A stretch of DNA of 27,077 nt from a virus: the IMG/VR virus record IMGVR_UViG_3300034152_000302, positions 1-27,077 of that record; one strand, given 5' to 3'. Every line of letters starts with the position of its first letter. Within the stretch, counting starts at the first letter, position 1. The position numbers and the translations under genes are program-made. Of the stretch, positions 1 through 8,112 are shown in pieces. The notes below the pieces were generated by a model that worked only from the letters and a program-made list of their open reading frames with translations, did not search any database and was not told the DNA's origin.

Positions 1-368
1 GCGCAGCTCAGTATGACATCTACATAGAACAGGGCGCTACGTTTGAGGTGGTCTTCCGGTGGACGAACAAAGACGGGGACCTGGTCGACTTAACGGACCT
101 CGACTTTGCGATGAAGATCAGAGCGACAAAGTCCAGCGCTACGGTCATCGCGGCAGGGTCTTACGAAGGCAGTACGGACACGGCAACCGGAGATATCGTC
201 TTCTCAGAAGGTGGGGCAACTGGCGTCTTTGCTATCGGCATGAGTCGGACCGTGACTGCTGCCTTTGACTTTACTCAAGCCGTCTACGACATAGAGATTT
301 CGAACGTGTTTAACACTTACCGCGTTATCGAGGGTAAGGTTTTTCTCTCACGGGAAGTAACGCGCTGA
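1..368 (+). CDS. Partial phage structural protein (Ig-like/fibre-type), 5' end outside window
   Basis: The reading frame is open from the left edge (first full codon at base 3), so the true start is off-window; a GTG at 48 is only an internal codon. The visible part begins AAQYDIYIEQGATFEVVFRW and continues with a VDLTDLDFAMKIRA stretch. The pattern 'I-x-QGATF-x(5)-W-x(3)-DG-x-x-VDLT' followed by 'M-x-IR' recurs at the N-termini of beta-sandwich baseplate or fibre-type proteins in many phages. About 122 residues are visible, almost all predicted beta-strand. It ends in TGATGA, which overlaps the next gene's ATG by one base, so the two are probably cotranslated. The family assignment rests on motif memory, so the exact virion role is uncertain. 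Confidence 0.6.
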   Translation, partial: AAQYDIYIEQGATFEVVFRWTNKDGDLVDLTDLDFAMKIRATKSSATVIAAGSYEGSTDTATGDIVFSEGGATGVFAIGMSRTVTAAFDFTQAVYDIEISNVFNTYRVIEGKVFLSREVTR

Positions 369-568
369 TGACGGATCTGCGTATCATCGGTGCGTCAGAT
401 GATGACCCTGTCGGCATCATCGGTATTGATAGTGACGATGATACCGTGATTGTGCAAACGTTAGGTACTGGGGACTTCTCTATCTCTTTCAAAGGGAACT
501 CGCAGGATCGTAGGCGAATTCGTGGCTATCTGGAAACGGAACGGCGGGGACTGAAGATCAATGGCTGA
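368..568 (+). CDS. Small hypothetical protein (66 aa)
   Basis: I do not recognise this protein. The ATG overlaps the stop of the upstream gene (TGATG) and the end overlaps the next ATG by 8 bases, which is typical of a coupled phage operon. The first 45 residues are acidic and beta-rich (DDDP, DSDDD) and the last 20 are basic (QDRRRIRGYL-x-TERRG). The position just before the terminase region fits a minor structural or packaging accessory protein, but that is inference from context only. Confidence 0.55.
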   Translation: MTDLRIIGASDDDPVGIIGIDSDDDTVIVQTLGTGDFSISFKGNSQDRRRIRGYLETERRGLKING

Positions 569-866
569 GAGCTTTTCTGATCGGCGGGCGAAGCTTACGC
601 GCGCCTTGATCCTTCTGCAAGAACTCATTCGTCTGAATGACTCTGCGGACCAGATGGACGAGGAGCTGCAAGACCAAGGCGTTTCGCAGGCTGAGCGTGA
701 GATCACCGTGGATGCGCTTTTCGATGGAGCGGGACCTCCGCAGAAAACTGGGCCTGCGAATTTGGATGAGTGTGTTGGGGACACAGTCACGGATCGGATC
801 ATAAACATCTTGAACGGCGCTCTTACGGACGGTGTTGACTGGTCCTCGATAGGAGCGACGGAGTGA
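561..866 (+). CDS. Hypothetical protein upstream of TerL (101 aa)
   Basis: No family is recognised. The first half is helical and charged (RRAKLTRALILLQELIRLND), followed by DQMDEELQDQG. It ends with GTGA, so its stop overlaps the GTG start of the large terminase gene by four bases, which implies coupled translation. The gene directly before TerL often encodes the small terminase subunit. The length and helical N-terminus would allow this, but I see no helix-turn-helix, so the small-terminase idea is a guess. The ribosome site before the ATG is weak (GGGGACTGAAG), consistent with reinitiation from the upstream gene. Confidence 0.55.
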   Translation: MAESFSDRRAKLTRALILLQELIRLNDSADQMDEELQDQGVSQAEREITVDALFDGAGPPQKTGPANLDECVGDTVTDRIINILNGALTDGVDWSSIGATE

Positions 867-2416
867 TCACCGAGGAAACAGCGGGGCCGATTCTTGAAGC
901 TCTCGGGATGACGCGCGTGGAGGAGCTGTTCGATATGCTCGCAGAGTGTCATGCGAATACCTCCATCTTCGCTAAGACTTTCTTTCCGGAAGTCTTCTAT
1001 CGGCCCTGGTCCAGTTTGCACCTGGATCTGTGCAGGATTCTGGATGACGACAAGAAGCAGAAGGTCGCCATAGCGGCACCTCGTGGCTTCGGGAAGACGA
1101 GTCTCTTCAACCTGGCCTTTCCCGCTAAGAGGATCTTGTTTCAGGACAGCACGCACATCATTCCGGTTAGTGCCACAGCTGACGCGGCTATTGAGCAAGC
1201 GGATGACTTAAAGGATGAGCTGGTCACGAATGACCTTATCCGCTTGCTCTTTGGCGATATGTCTCCAAAGGATCGCAAGGATCCGTTTGGCATGAAGGAG
1301 TGGGTAACGAGCAATGGATGCAAAGTCCGTCCAAGGGGTGCTGGCCAGCAGATTCGTGGTCGCAAGTATAGGTCTCAGCGTCCTGACTTGTTTGTTGTGG
1401 ATGACTTGGAAGATGACGAGGCTGTGGAGAGCACGGAACAGCGGGAGAAGCTTTGGAAGTGGTTTCATTCAGCCGTTGTGAACTCTATTGACCGCGGTGC
1501 GTCGAACTGGCGCATCATCGTTATAGGTACGATTCTGCACGAGCAGAGTTTGCTAAACCGACTCTTGCACGATGAGAGCTGGTTCTCAGTCCGCTACGAA
1601 ATCTGCGATGATGAGTATAGGAGCACGTGGCCGGACTTTATGACAGACGGACAGGTTAAGGCTCTTGCAGATGAGTATAGGCGGAGTGGCGACCTGCGAA
1701 TCTTCTACATGGAATACCGGAACATCCCGATTGCACTCGAAGACCAGGGCTTTCGGGAGGAGTACTTTCAGAGCTACGATGAGAGCCCGGAGTTCTGGCT
1801 GGCACAAGATGCGAGGCCGTTGGATTTGGAGACTGTCATTCTCTCTGACCCAGCTAGGACGATGAAGGACGGAAGTGCGGATACAGCTCTTGCCGCGGTG
1901 ACCGTGAACAGGCGGAATAATAAACTCTACGTGAGAGAGATTGTCACAGGCAAGTTTGATCCGCACTCTCATATACAGGAAATGTTCGACATGGCTGAGC
2001 GGTGGAATGCCATGGTCTTGGCGCCGGAAGTCACGGGCTTGCATGAGTACATCACCTGGCCGATTCGGGACGAGATGATTAGGCGGGGCAAGCATTATCA
2101 CATCGTAGAGGTGAAGCCCCGTGAAGGTAAGACAGGCCCTCGGCGTAGTGGTGGCATGGTTCCACTTTATCGGAATAAGCTTGTCTATCATAACTCTGCA
2201 ACATGTGGAAATCTGGAGAAGAATCTGCTCCAGTGGCCTCGGCCGGAAGAATGGGACGCGATTGACGCAGTTAGTGGGATAATCTTCGCTATGGAGGAGG
2301 GTGAGCGTTTCCTTGGGCTGCTAGATGAGGCCAGTCCGGAGGCTATAGAAGCTGAGTATGCCGAACTGGACTATGACGAGGATGAGAAGATGCCTCTCAT
2401 TGGTTCGTTCATCTGA
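863..2416 (+). CDS. terL: Terminase large subunit (ATPase and nuclease)
   Basis: This is the motor that pumps DNA into the prohead and cuts it. The N-terminal ATPase has Walker A APRGFGKT at residues 72-79 and Walker B LFVVDDLE at 176-183, whose final E is the likely catalytic glutamate. A coupling motif candidate is IVIGTIL around 219-225. The C-terminal RNase H-like nuclease has the metal-binding Asp in ILSDPARTMKDGSAD (D329), a PEVTGL segment, and a final WDAIDAVSG near residues 464-472. The length of 517 aa is usual for the family. The start is GTG at 863 after AGGAGCGACGGA and overlaps the previous stop. The stop TGA at 2414-2416 runs into the first copy of the 27-base dyad element. The portal gene follows, as expected in a packaging block. 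Confidence 0.95.
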   Translation: MITEETAGPILEALGMTRVEELFDMLAECHANTSIFAKTFFPEVFYRPWSSLHLDLCRILDDDKKQKVAIAAPRGFGKTSLFNLAFPAKRILFQDSTHIIPVSATADAAIEQADDLKDELVTNDLIRLLFGDMSPKDRKDPFGMKEWVTSNGCKVRPRGAGQQIRGRKYRSQRPDLFVVDDLEDDEAVESTEQREKLWKWFHSAVVNSIDRGASNWRIIVIGTILHEQSLLNRLLHDESWFSVRYEICDDEYRSTWPDFMTDGQVKALADEYRRSGDLRIFYMEYRNIPIALEDQGFREEYFQSYDESPEFWLAQDARPLDLETVILSDPARTMKDGSADTALAAVTVNRRNNKLYVREIVTGKFDPHSHIQEMFDMAERWNAMVLAPEVTGLHEYITWPIRDEMIRRGKHYHIVEVKPREGKTGPRRSGGMVPLYRNKLVYHNSATCGNLEKNLLQWPRPEEWDAIDAVSGIIFAMEEGERFLGLLDEASPEAIEAEYAELDYDEDEKMPLIGSFI

Positions 2417-2441
2417 GTTTCGCAAGATTCTGTCGAAACTT
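2415..2441 (+). repeat. 27-base dyad element, copy 1 (upstream of portal)
   Basis: Imperfect palindrome with 13-base arms around one central base. The left arm is GAGTTTCGCAAGA and the right arm is TCTGTCGAAACTT. The first two bases are the GA of the terminase TGA stop, and 13 bases separate the element from the portal ATG. It shares its arms with copies at 8062-8088, 13555-13581 and, on the other strand, 24685-24711. Two central arm positions (9 and 10) differ from the other copies and break pairing. Confidence 0.85.
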
Positions 2442-2454
2442 TAAGGACTACGTA

Positions 2455-4479
2455 ATGCCGATAACACTGTTACCACGGGCTCACGATTCAGGCGGCTTTC
2501 CTCGTGCTCGGGGTATGGAGGCTCTGGCAGATGCGGACTTCCGCTACCGCTACCCTCGTGGGAATAAGCTGAAGCCCGGGAGTGAAATGCACGACCTTAT
2601 CCGTGATGAGGTCATGCAGCGGGCTCAGCTCGCTCGGGATGAGATGAGTCGGAGGTGGGACGCTTGGCGGAAGTTGGATGAGCAGCTTACTAACTACATC
2701 CCGCTCTCCGAATATGATAAGGACTTTAAAGGAGACTCGCTACAGGACAGCGATCCGAACAAGCCTATCTCCATAGTCGTGCCTGTGTCGCAGGCTGTGC
2801 TGGACACCATGTTGAGTTATCTTGTCACAGCCTTCCTGGATGAGCCCATTCTTAAGTATGAGGGTGTTGGGCCGGAGGATGAGCTGGGCGCCGCTGTGAT
2901 GGAGCATGTCATTCAAGTCAATTCGCGGAAGGCTAAGCTCGGTGCATCGCTTCACACGCTTTTCCGTGATGGAATGGTATACGGGATCGGTGCAGCTCAG
3001 CCAGTCTGGACTACGCGGTTGGGGCATCGTCGTGTAGCTCGCGTTGATGGTTTCATGTCGCAGGTGGCTGGCTTCTTCCGCACAGGAGCGGAGAGGGATC
3101 GTGAGGAGTATATTAAGTTTGAGGGCAATGTGCTGCACAATATTGACCCTTATAGCATGTTTCCTGATGTGAGCGTTTCACCCCACGATCTCCAGCGTGG
3201 AGAGTACTTTGGCTTCATCCGTGGCGAGAATGTGATGGAGCTATTAGGGCGGGAGCGGACAGACCCACAATACTTCAATGCGAAGTACGTCCAGATCCTC
3301 GAAGATGCGCGTTCACACCTGGGTGGGGACGAGAGTGAGCGGGACCGCTACAACGTCTGGACGGACGGAAAGGAAGCTGCGCGGCACCGGGCTGATACGA
3401 TTTACATGGCTATCAATATCATCCCGGCAGCTTGGGGTGTCGGTAACCGGGAGTATCCCGAATGGTGGCTCTTCGGAGTGACGGGCGACAGCGTGGTTAT
3501 TCTGGCTCAGCCTCTCGACTATGACCATGGGATGCTACCCTTTGTCAGCTTCGCCCCGACGTTTGACGGGTACTCGCCAAGCCCGATTAGCGCCCTGGAA
3601 AACGTCTACGGGATGCAGCATCTGGTTAACTATCTCTACAACATCCACATTGCGAACCAGCGTAAGAGTGTGAACAACATGTTCGTAGTGGATCCGGAGA
3701 TGATTAACTTAAACGACCTGAAGAACCCCGGACCCGGGAAGCACATTCGTCTACGCAAGCGTGCCTGGGGTAGAGGTGTGCAGAATGCGGTTGAGCAGCT
3801 CCGCGTGGACGACATTACGAGAGCTAACATCCAAGACGCTGCTTTCGTGCAGCAGATGATGCAGAACTTCTCCGGGGCTACCGACGCGCTCCAGGGCGTT
3901 CAGCGCCGATCGAGTGAGCGGGTCAGCGCGACGGAGTTTCGGGGTGTGCAGCTGGCTGCTCTCAACCGTATCGAGCGGATTGCTCGTATGGCGGGGATTC
4001 AGCTGTTCCAAGATCTCGGTGAGCAATTCGCCAGTAACACGCAGCAGTTCATGTCCGAGGAAACTTGGGTAGCACTCAAAGGTAGGCATGAGCAGCGCCT
4101 CCGGGAAATCCTCGGTGTCTCGGATGACGTCAACAAAGTCATGGCGTCGCCTGAGGATCTGCTCGTTGCTTACGATGTTCTCATCAATGATGGCTCCTTA
4201 CCGAACAGCGGAGACCCTCAAATCTGGGGGCAGATGTTTGCGAATATAAGTCAGAATGAAGCCCTCCTCCAGGAGTTCGACGTAGTGCGAATATTCGAGC
4301 ACTGGGCGCGGCTGTCCGGAGCGAAGAACGTAGATCAGTTCCGGCGGCGGCAGCTGAACGCTCAAGTCATCTCCGACGAGGAAGCCATGCGTGAGCGGGA
4401 GCGTGGCAACATTGTCCCCTTAGAAGGAGGTGAAGGTGGTGGACGAGCGCCCAGAAACATCGGAGATGTTACTGCGTGA
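2455..4479 (+). CDS. Portal protein
   Basis: Dodecameric DNA gate at the capsid vertex. At 674 aa it is in the range of podovirus-type portals. It lies between TerL and the scaffold/capsid genes. It opens with a charged helical region (RDEVMQRAQLARDEMSRRWD, about residues 51-70), followed by the conserved-type segment IPLSEYDKD and a core with VVPVSQAVLDTMLSYL. Further on are the long helices expected in the portal crown and the clip/stem, for example AFVQQMMQNFSGATDALQGV. It ends in a Gly-rich tail (EGGEGGGRAPRN). The start ATG follows TTAAGGA. The dyad element copy 1 sits directly upstream. The call rests on size, position and general motifs, not on a search. Confidence 0.85.
   Translation: MPITLLPRAHDSGGFPRARGMEALADADFRYRYPRGNKLKPGSEMHDLIRDEVMQRAQLARDEMSRRWDAWRKLDEQLTNYIPLSEYDKDFKGDSLQDSDPNKPISIVVPVSQAVLDTMLSYLVTAFLDEPILKYEGVGPEDELGAAVMEHVIQVNSRKAKLGASLHTLFRDGMVYGIGAAQPVWTTRLGHRRVARVDGFMSQVAGFFRTGAERDREEYIKFEGNVLHNIDPYSMFPDVSVSPHDLQRGEYFGFIRGENVMELLGRERTDPQYFNAKYVQILEDARSHLGGDESERDRYNVWTDGKEAARHRADTIYMAINIIPAAWGVGNREYPEWWLFGVTGDSVVILAQPLDYDHGMLPFVSFAPTFDGYSPSPISALENVYGMQHLVNYLYNIHIANQRKSVNNMFVVDPEMINLNDLKNPGPGKHIRLRKRAWGRGVQNAVEQLRVDDITRANIQDAAFVQQMMQNFSGATDALQGVQRRSSERVSATEFRGVQLAALNRIERIARMAGIQLFQDLGEQFASNTQQFMSEETWVALKGRHEQRLREILGVSDDVNKVMASPEDLLVAYDVLINDGSLPNSGDPQIWGQMFANISQNEALLQEFDVVRIFEHWARLSGAKNVDQFRRRQLNAQVISDEEAMRERERGNIVPLEGGEGGGRAPRNIGDVTA
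4422..4431 (+). promoter_or_regulatory. Strong Shine-Dalgarno for the 130-residue gene
   Basis: AGAAGGAGGT inside the end of the portal gene is a near-perfect anti-16S match. It favours initiation at GTG 4436 or GTG 4439 over the more upstream GTG at 4430, which overlaps the site itself. Confidence 0.7.
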
Positions 4480-4825
4480 GGCCGAGCCGGATTATCTCAA
4501 TCGAGAGGAGGAAGCGGATGCCCTGCGTGAGCCGGCCATTCATAGTAGCCCTCGTGATCTGAGAGACCTGGCGAGGACAGCCGCCTGGCAGGATATTAAA
4601 AGGCGATTGCTTTACAGTCTTATGTCCCGGCGGGATAGTCTGGAAACGCTTGGAGAGGAGCAGTACGATTCACAGCAGCTAGTCGCACTGATCTCTTACA
4701 CGCAGGGTGAGATTTTCAACATTCGCACTATGCTTGAAATGCCTGAGCGTCTGGCTCGGCAGAAGGAAATGGAGAATGAATATGAGCGACGAGAGCAACG
4801 AGCAGAAGAGGAATCCAAGCGTTGA
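4436..4825 (+). CDS. Small helical protein between portal and scaffold (about 129 aa)
   Basis: Unrecognised. It is charged and helical, with EEEADALREP, RTAAWQDIKRRLLYSLMSRR and a highly charged end (EMENEYERREQRAEEESKR). Three in-frame GTG codons (4430, 4436, 4439) lie behind a strong AGAAGGAGGT; spacing favours 4436 or 4439, so the exact start is uncertain by one residue. It overlaps the portal end by about 44 bases and the scaffold start by about 44 bases. In phages this slot often holds a small assembly or head-completion protein, but that is context only. Confidence 0.7.
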   Translation: MVDERPETSEMLLREAEPDYLNREEEADALREPAIHSSPRDLRDLARTAAWQDIKRRLLYSLMSRRDSLETLGEEQYDSQQLVALISYTQGEIFNIRTMLEMPERLARQKEMENEYERREQRAEEESKR

Positions 4826-5702
4826 CGAGCAGATCCAAGCTATGCTTGGAAAGGCCGAGGAGTCTGAAAATGCCGAAGACGAAGAGCTTCAGCCAGCCGA
4901 GTCCGAATCGCCTGCCGAAGGGGAAGAAGGGGAATTGGAAGGCGATGAAGGCGAAGAGGGGGACGAGGAAGGCGACGACGAACCAGACGAGGACGAAGTA
5001 GAAGAGGAAGACGAGGACGCTGAGGAAGAGGAAGAGGGCGCTGAGGAGGAAGAAGAGGAAGAGGAAGAGGAGTCTGGTGAAGAGCCCGATGATAGTGCCA
5101 CGGAGCTTTCTCGTTTAAAGCGGGAGAACGAAGCGCTCAAGCGCACTCTCGATCAGAGCCCCGACATGCCTCCTCCACGTGAGGAGCCGGTGGATGACCA
5201 GCCGGAGGTGCTCGATGTCCCCACGGTAGACCTGGTTGATGACGAGGCTTACGACAAGGCTCTGGAGAGTCGGGAAGCCCTCAATGAACTGCTCAACAAG
5301 GTTCGGAAGAATGCGATTGAGTTTACCTATGAGGCTGTACTCAAGCGCATTCCGCAGGTTGTCCAACGCCAGGTCAGCCACGAGTCGGCGCAGCAGAAGA
5401 TGGTTGACGACTTCTTCCGCGCTAACGAGGACTTGCTTCCTGTCCGTAGATATGTGGCGTTGGAGTTCCAGACGCTTATGGCTAGTAATCCGGATATGAG
5501 CTACCCGGATCTCTTGGAACAAACTGCGAAAATCGTCCGAAAGAGCCTGGGTATGACACAGACAGTCGGGCGTAAGGGTAAGCCCCGAAAGTCTTTGCGC
5601 CGGGCGCCTTCAGGGCCTGACGGTAGTCGGTCAAGACAACAGCCTCGTAAGCCCAGCGGCATCGCAGCCGAGATCGCAGCGATGGCGAGGGCTGGGCGCT
5701 AG
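4782..5702 (+). CDS. Capsid scaffolding protein, very acidic
   Basis: About 306 aa if it starts at ATG 4782, seven bases after GGAG; an ATG at 4776 is the alternative, and anything further upstream would read through the previous gene. Residues about 20-105 form an extreme Glu/Asp tract, including a run of more than ten acidic residues. A coiled-coil heptad segment follows (LSRLKRENEALKRTLD), then a helical body, then a basic C-terminus (VGRKGKPRKSLRRAP and RSRQQPRKP) ending in IAAEIAAMARAGR. Acidic body plus basic C-terminal helix is how scaffold proteins bind the coat protein and line the prohead. The position before the decoration genes and coat gene fits. Confidence 0.8.
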   Translation: MSDESNEQKRNPSVDEQIQAMLGKAEESENAEDEELQPAESESPAEGEEGELEGDEGEEGDEEGDDEPDEDEVEEEDEDAEEEEEGAEEEEEEEEEESGEEPDDSATELSRLKRENEALKRTLDQSPDMPPPREEPVDDQPEVLDVPTVDLVDDEAYDKALESREALNELLNKVRKNAIEFTYEAVLKRIPQVVQRQVSHESAQQKMVDDFFRANEDLLPVRRYVALEFQTLMASNPDMSYPDLLEQTAKIVRKSLGMTQTVGRKGKPRKSLRRAPSGPDGSRSRQQPRKPSGIAAEIAAMARAGR

Positions 5703-5717
5703 GCCGGGAGGTGAAAG

Positions 5718-6320
5718 ATGTCTACAACTAGGCTGCGTGGAGAGGGAATACGAGTATCCAAAGACAGGCTAATCTTTTCTCGCTTTGGGCACCTTGTGTC
5801 TTCTGGATCGGCGAATCCTTATAATTTCGATATTGGTGACGGAAGTTTAGTCACAGAGGGGGACGTCACAATAAGTGGGGATCTTACCGTTAACTCTCCA
5901 GGGGTCTTGAAAGAGTTAAGTGCCGCTGGTTACAACATAGCGCAAGTTGTTCGGATTGCGAATACTGCGGTGTCAGGTTACACGCCTTTTCATGCTGCGG
6001 CAGATGGGCTTATCATTCGCCTGTCCTCCGTTTACCACGTAGCAGAGGGTGACGCGGCAGACCAACTCTTTGTTTGGCTGTCGGATGGCGCAGGTCTTCG
6101 CGGGGAAAGTGGACTGGTCGTAGGGCCTAACCCCGGTGGCATTGCCGTTGGCGAGGTGGACACTCAGCTTATAGTCGGGGGGCCTTCAAACCCGAGGGAT
6201 AACGCTCTTCGCGTGGTAGCCAGAGGTGATTTGCGCTGGCTTGAGCATTTCGGAATAGGACTCACAGCGGGGAGTGATTGCACTATTGTAATTGAAATTA
6301 ACCCGGCTGTAGAGTCGTAA
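5718..6320 (+). CDS. Putative head decoration/fibre protein 1 (200 aa)
   Basis: Beta-rich, with no transmembrane segment. The N-terminus (residues about 45-60) holds GDVTISGDLTVNSPG, a short beta-repeat type seen in phage fibre and decoration proteins. After LKELSAA the rest forms a predicted beta-sandwich (VRIANTAVSGYTPFHAAADG, VEDTQL-like strands, TIVIEINP at the end). The N-terminal layout resembles the next gene, so the two look like diverged paralogues. The start ATG has GGGAGGTGAAAG before it. The function is inferred from position between scaffold and coat protein. Confidence 0.6.
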   Translation: MSTTRLRGEGIRVSKDRLIFSRFGHLVSSGSANPYNFDIGDGSLVTEGDVTISGDLTVNSPGVLKELSAAGYNIAQVVRIANTAVSGYTPFHAAADGLIIRLSSVYHVAEGDAADQLFVWLSDGAGLRGESGLVVGPNPGGIAVGEVDTQLIVGGPSNPRDNALRVVARGDLRWLEHFGIGLTAGSDCTIVIEINPAVES

Positions 6321-6331
6321 GGAGAAACGTG

Positions 6332-6877
6332 ATGGCTATTGAGGGTGAACTGGCTCGTGCAGGAATAGTCACGCTGGATACAAAGACTGTTTTCACGCGG
6401 GATGTAGAGTTTTCCGATGACGTGCTTATCAATGGGAGCACCTACATCTCAGAGGATGCCGTGTTCGAGGGGGACCTAATCGTAGGTGGCACTATCTCAG
6501 GCACGTTCAGTTCGATCTATGTCCTGGAGGAGGAGATAGATGATCTGAGTGCTGCGGCAGGCACTTATGTAGTTGTCCCCAGCGACGGTGCAGGTTACAT
6601 TAGTCGTGTAAGAACGGTTCTCAATGGCGCGTTGGGTGCGAGCGATGCGGTACTCTCAACCAACGTGAACGGGGGAACGGATATAGGCGCTGGGTATGAT
6701 ATCACTATTGCGTATAGTGGAAGCGCAGCAGGGGATATTGACGACAGCGGCGCGATTCCTTCGTCTGAGCCGCACAACGCCGTAGCGGCAGCTGAGTATA
6801 TCAGAGTCTACCCGAGCACTACTGGCGGGTCGGCGGCGAGCTGCCGTGTTCAGATCGAAATCACGCGGACTGCGTAG
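6332..6877 (+). CDS. Putative head decoration/fibre protein 2 (181 aa)
   Basis: ATG 6332 is seven bases after AAGGAG; the in-frame GTG just before it (6329) is less likely. The N-terminus has beta-repeat units (DDVLINGSTYISEDAVFEGD, then LIVGGTISGTFSS) and a short acidic helix (LEEEIDDLSAA), the same plan as the preceding gene. The C-terminal half (YVVVPSDGAGYISRVRTVLN and CRVQIEITRTA) is a compact all-beta domain of the kind found in capsid-surface proteins. It is probably a capsid decoration or head-fibre subunit; no catalytic residues are seen. Confidence 0.6.
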   Translation: MAIEGELARAGIVTLDTKTVFTRDVEFSDDVLINGSTYISEDAVFEGDLIVGGTISGTFSSIYVLEEEIDDLSAAAGTYVVVPSDGAGYISRVRTVLNGALGASDAVLSTNVNGGTDIGAGYDITIAYSGSAAGDIDDSGAIPSSEPHNAVAAAEYIRVYPSTTGGSAASCRVQIEITRTA

Positions 6878-6898
6878 TCCGCATCGAGGAGAGAGGAA

Positions 6899-7252
6899 AT
6901 GACGCAGACTACGAACAGAGACTTCAACGAGATCGGGCAGCAGCCTCGTCGTGAGCGCATTGTCTGGATAACGAATGAGGACTACGAGGTACAGCTCGAA
7001 GACCGCGCCATTCGGTGGAGCGGCACTGGACAGGCTGCCAACACGATTACCCTCCCGCCTGTTGCCAAGGCTAAGGGGCTAATCTTCACCATCAGCGCCA
7101 CCATCGCTGGTTCTGCGGCTTTGACTGTCGAGGACTATAACGATGACAGCGACGTCTGGTCGGATCTAACGCTGGACGCTGACAACGATCGGGTGGCCCT
7201 TTACAGCGACGGTATTCAGTGGTGGGAGTTCCAGAACGCCATTGCCACCTAG
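6899..7252 (+). CDS. Small beta protein, putative decoration protein 3 (117 aa)
   Basis: The core reads ITLPPVAKAKGLIFTISATI, then ALTVEDYNDDSDVWSDLTLD and VALYSDGIQWWEF. The pattern 'TLPP-x(3)-AKG-x-x-FTI' followed by an aromatic 'YSDG-x-x-WW' end is common in small phage head or fibre-associated beta-barrels. The ribosome site GAGGAGAGAGGAA is strong, which fits an abundant structural protein. The gene sits four genes after the scaffold start and two before the coat protein. The role is inferred from fold type and position. Confidence 0.6.
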   Translation: MTQTTNRDFNEIGQQPRRERIVWITNEDYEVQLEDRAIRWSGTGQAANTITLPPVAKAKGLIFTISATIAGSAALTVEDYNDDSDVWSDLTLDADNDRVALYSDGIQWWEFQNAIAT

Positions 7253-7264
7253 GAGGTCTGAATA

Positions 7265-8062
7265 ATGCCTAGCCTAAAGAAGTACGCGCCACATGGGCTG
7301 GCTTCCGGCAAGACTCCTGCGGACGCACTGGAAGCGGTGCGGAATGGGGATCTTGTGGTGCCTCCTTTCGGCGGTCCGATGGCAGGGCTTCCTAGCCACC
7401 TGGATCTGATGGCCTTCTCTATCTTCAGCGATGACTTTTATCGCCTGGAGGAAGCGGGGACCAACATAGGTGGGTGGAAGCAGAACGACATCGGTGACGG
7501 TATCACAGGGCCGGTGATTAGTGCGTCGTACTCCCTTAACGGAGAGATAGACTTCGCTACTTCCGATGACGCAGCTGGAGATGGTGCTCATTTCCAGTGG
7601 GACACGGACGGGATCATTAGTCTTGCTCCCACCCAGCCTTACTGGTTCACGATTCGTGTCAACATACCAGTACCGGTTGCCAACGTGCACATTCGGTGCG
7701 GCTGTTGTGCGACTACCGCCAACCCTTATGCTGCTGACCCGGAAGGAGTGTACTTCGTTATCGGCGAGACAGTAGATGGGGCGGTAGGCACGATTGTGAA
7801 GAACGGAGAGGGCACTACCGAAACAGCTGCCACAGGCTCGTCGCTCGCGGCGTTTACATGGCATGAGCTGGCCTGGCGTTACGATGGAACGGATGTTAAG
7901 TTCTATCTGGATCGGGCGCTTATTGACACGGTCACAACTAACATCCCGGTAACTTTTGCCCTGGAGCCTTTCTTCGGCGCTATTAGCCGCGGCGCGGCGG
8001 CAGAGAAGGTCATGGCTGTCGACTTCATTCAGGTCGTAACTCTCCGGCCCGAAGACGGATAG
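7265..8062 (+). CDS. Jelly-roll/lectin-like putative decoration protein 4 (265 aa)
   Basis: The first 45 residues are a helical or flexible arm (MPSLKKYAPHGLASGKTPAD). The rest looks like a concanavalin-type jelly roll, with YWFTIRVNIPVP, HELAWRYDGTDVKFYLDRAL and VMAVDFIQVVTLRP. The segment 'W-RYDGT-x-VKFYLD' is typical of LamG/ConA-like folds. There is one cysteine cluster (CGCC). It may bind sugars on the host or simply cement the capsid. The ribosome site is AGGAGG. The TAG stop merges with dyad element copy 2. Confidence 0.6.
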   Translation: MPSLKKYAPHGLASGKTPADALEAVRNGDLVVPPFGGPMAGLPSHLDLMAFSIFSDDFYRLEEAGTNIGGWKQNDIGDGITGPVISASYSLNGEIDFATSDDAAGDGAHFQWDTDGIISLAPTQPYWFTIRVNIPVPVANVHIRCGCCATTANPYAADPEGVYFVIGETVDGAVGTIVKNGEGTTETAATGSSLAAFTWHELAWRYDGTDVKFYLDRALIDTVTTNIPVTFALEPFFGAISRGAAAEKVMAVDFIQVVTLRPEDG

Positions 8063-8088
8063 AGTTTCGACAGAATCTGTCAAAACTC
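8062..8088 (+). repeat. 27-base dyad element, copy 2 (upstream of major capsid gene)
   Basis: The left arm is GAGTTTCGACAGA, the centre is A and the right arm is TCTGTCAAAACTC. The first G is the last base of the preceding TAG stop. Only one arm pair (C7 with A21) is mismatched. The capsid ATG lies 24 bases downstream, behind CCTTAAGGAG. Confidence 0.9.
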
Positions 8089-8112
8089 TCACAACCTTAA
8101 GGAGCTGCAACG

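Noticed and set aside
461-1198. Minus-strand open frame of 245 codons antisense to the pre-terminase genes and terminase
   Set aside because: It covers three better-supported genes and has no recognisable protein pattern.
4889-5146. Poly-Ser minus-strand frame
   Set aside because: It is simply the complement of the Glu/Asp-codon tract in the scaffold gene.
7274-8110. Minus-strand open frame of 278 codons antisense to the jelly-roll gene
   Set aside because: Shadow frame, rich in Arg/Ser/Val without domain features, and it would overlap dyad copy 2 and the capsid leader.
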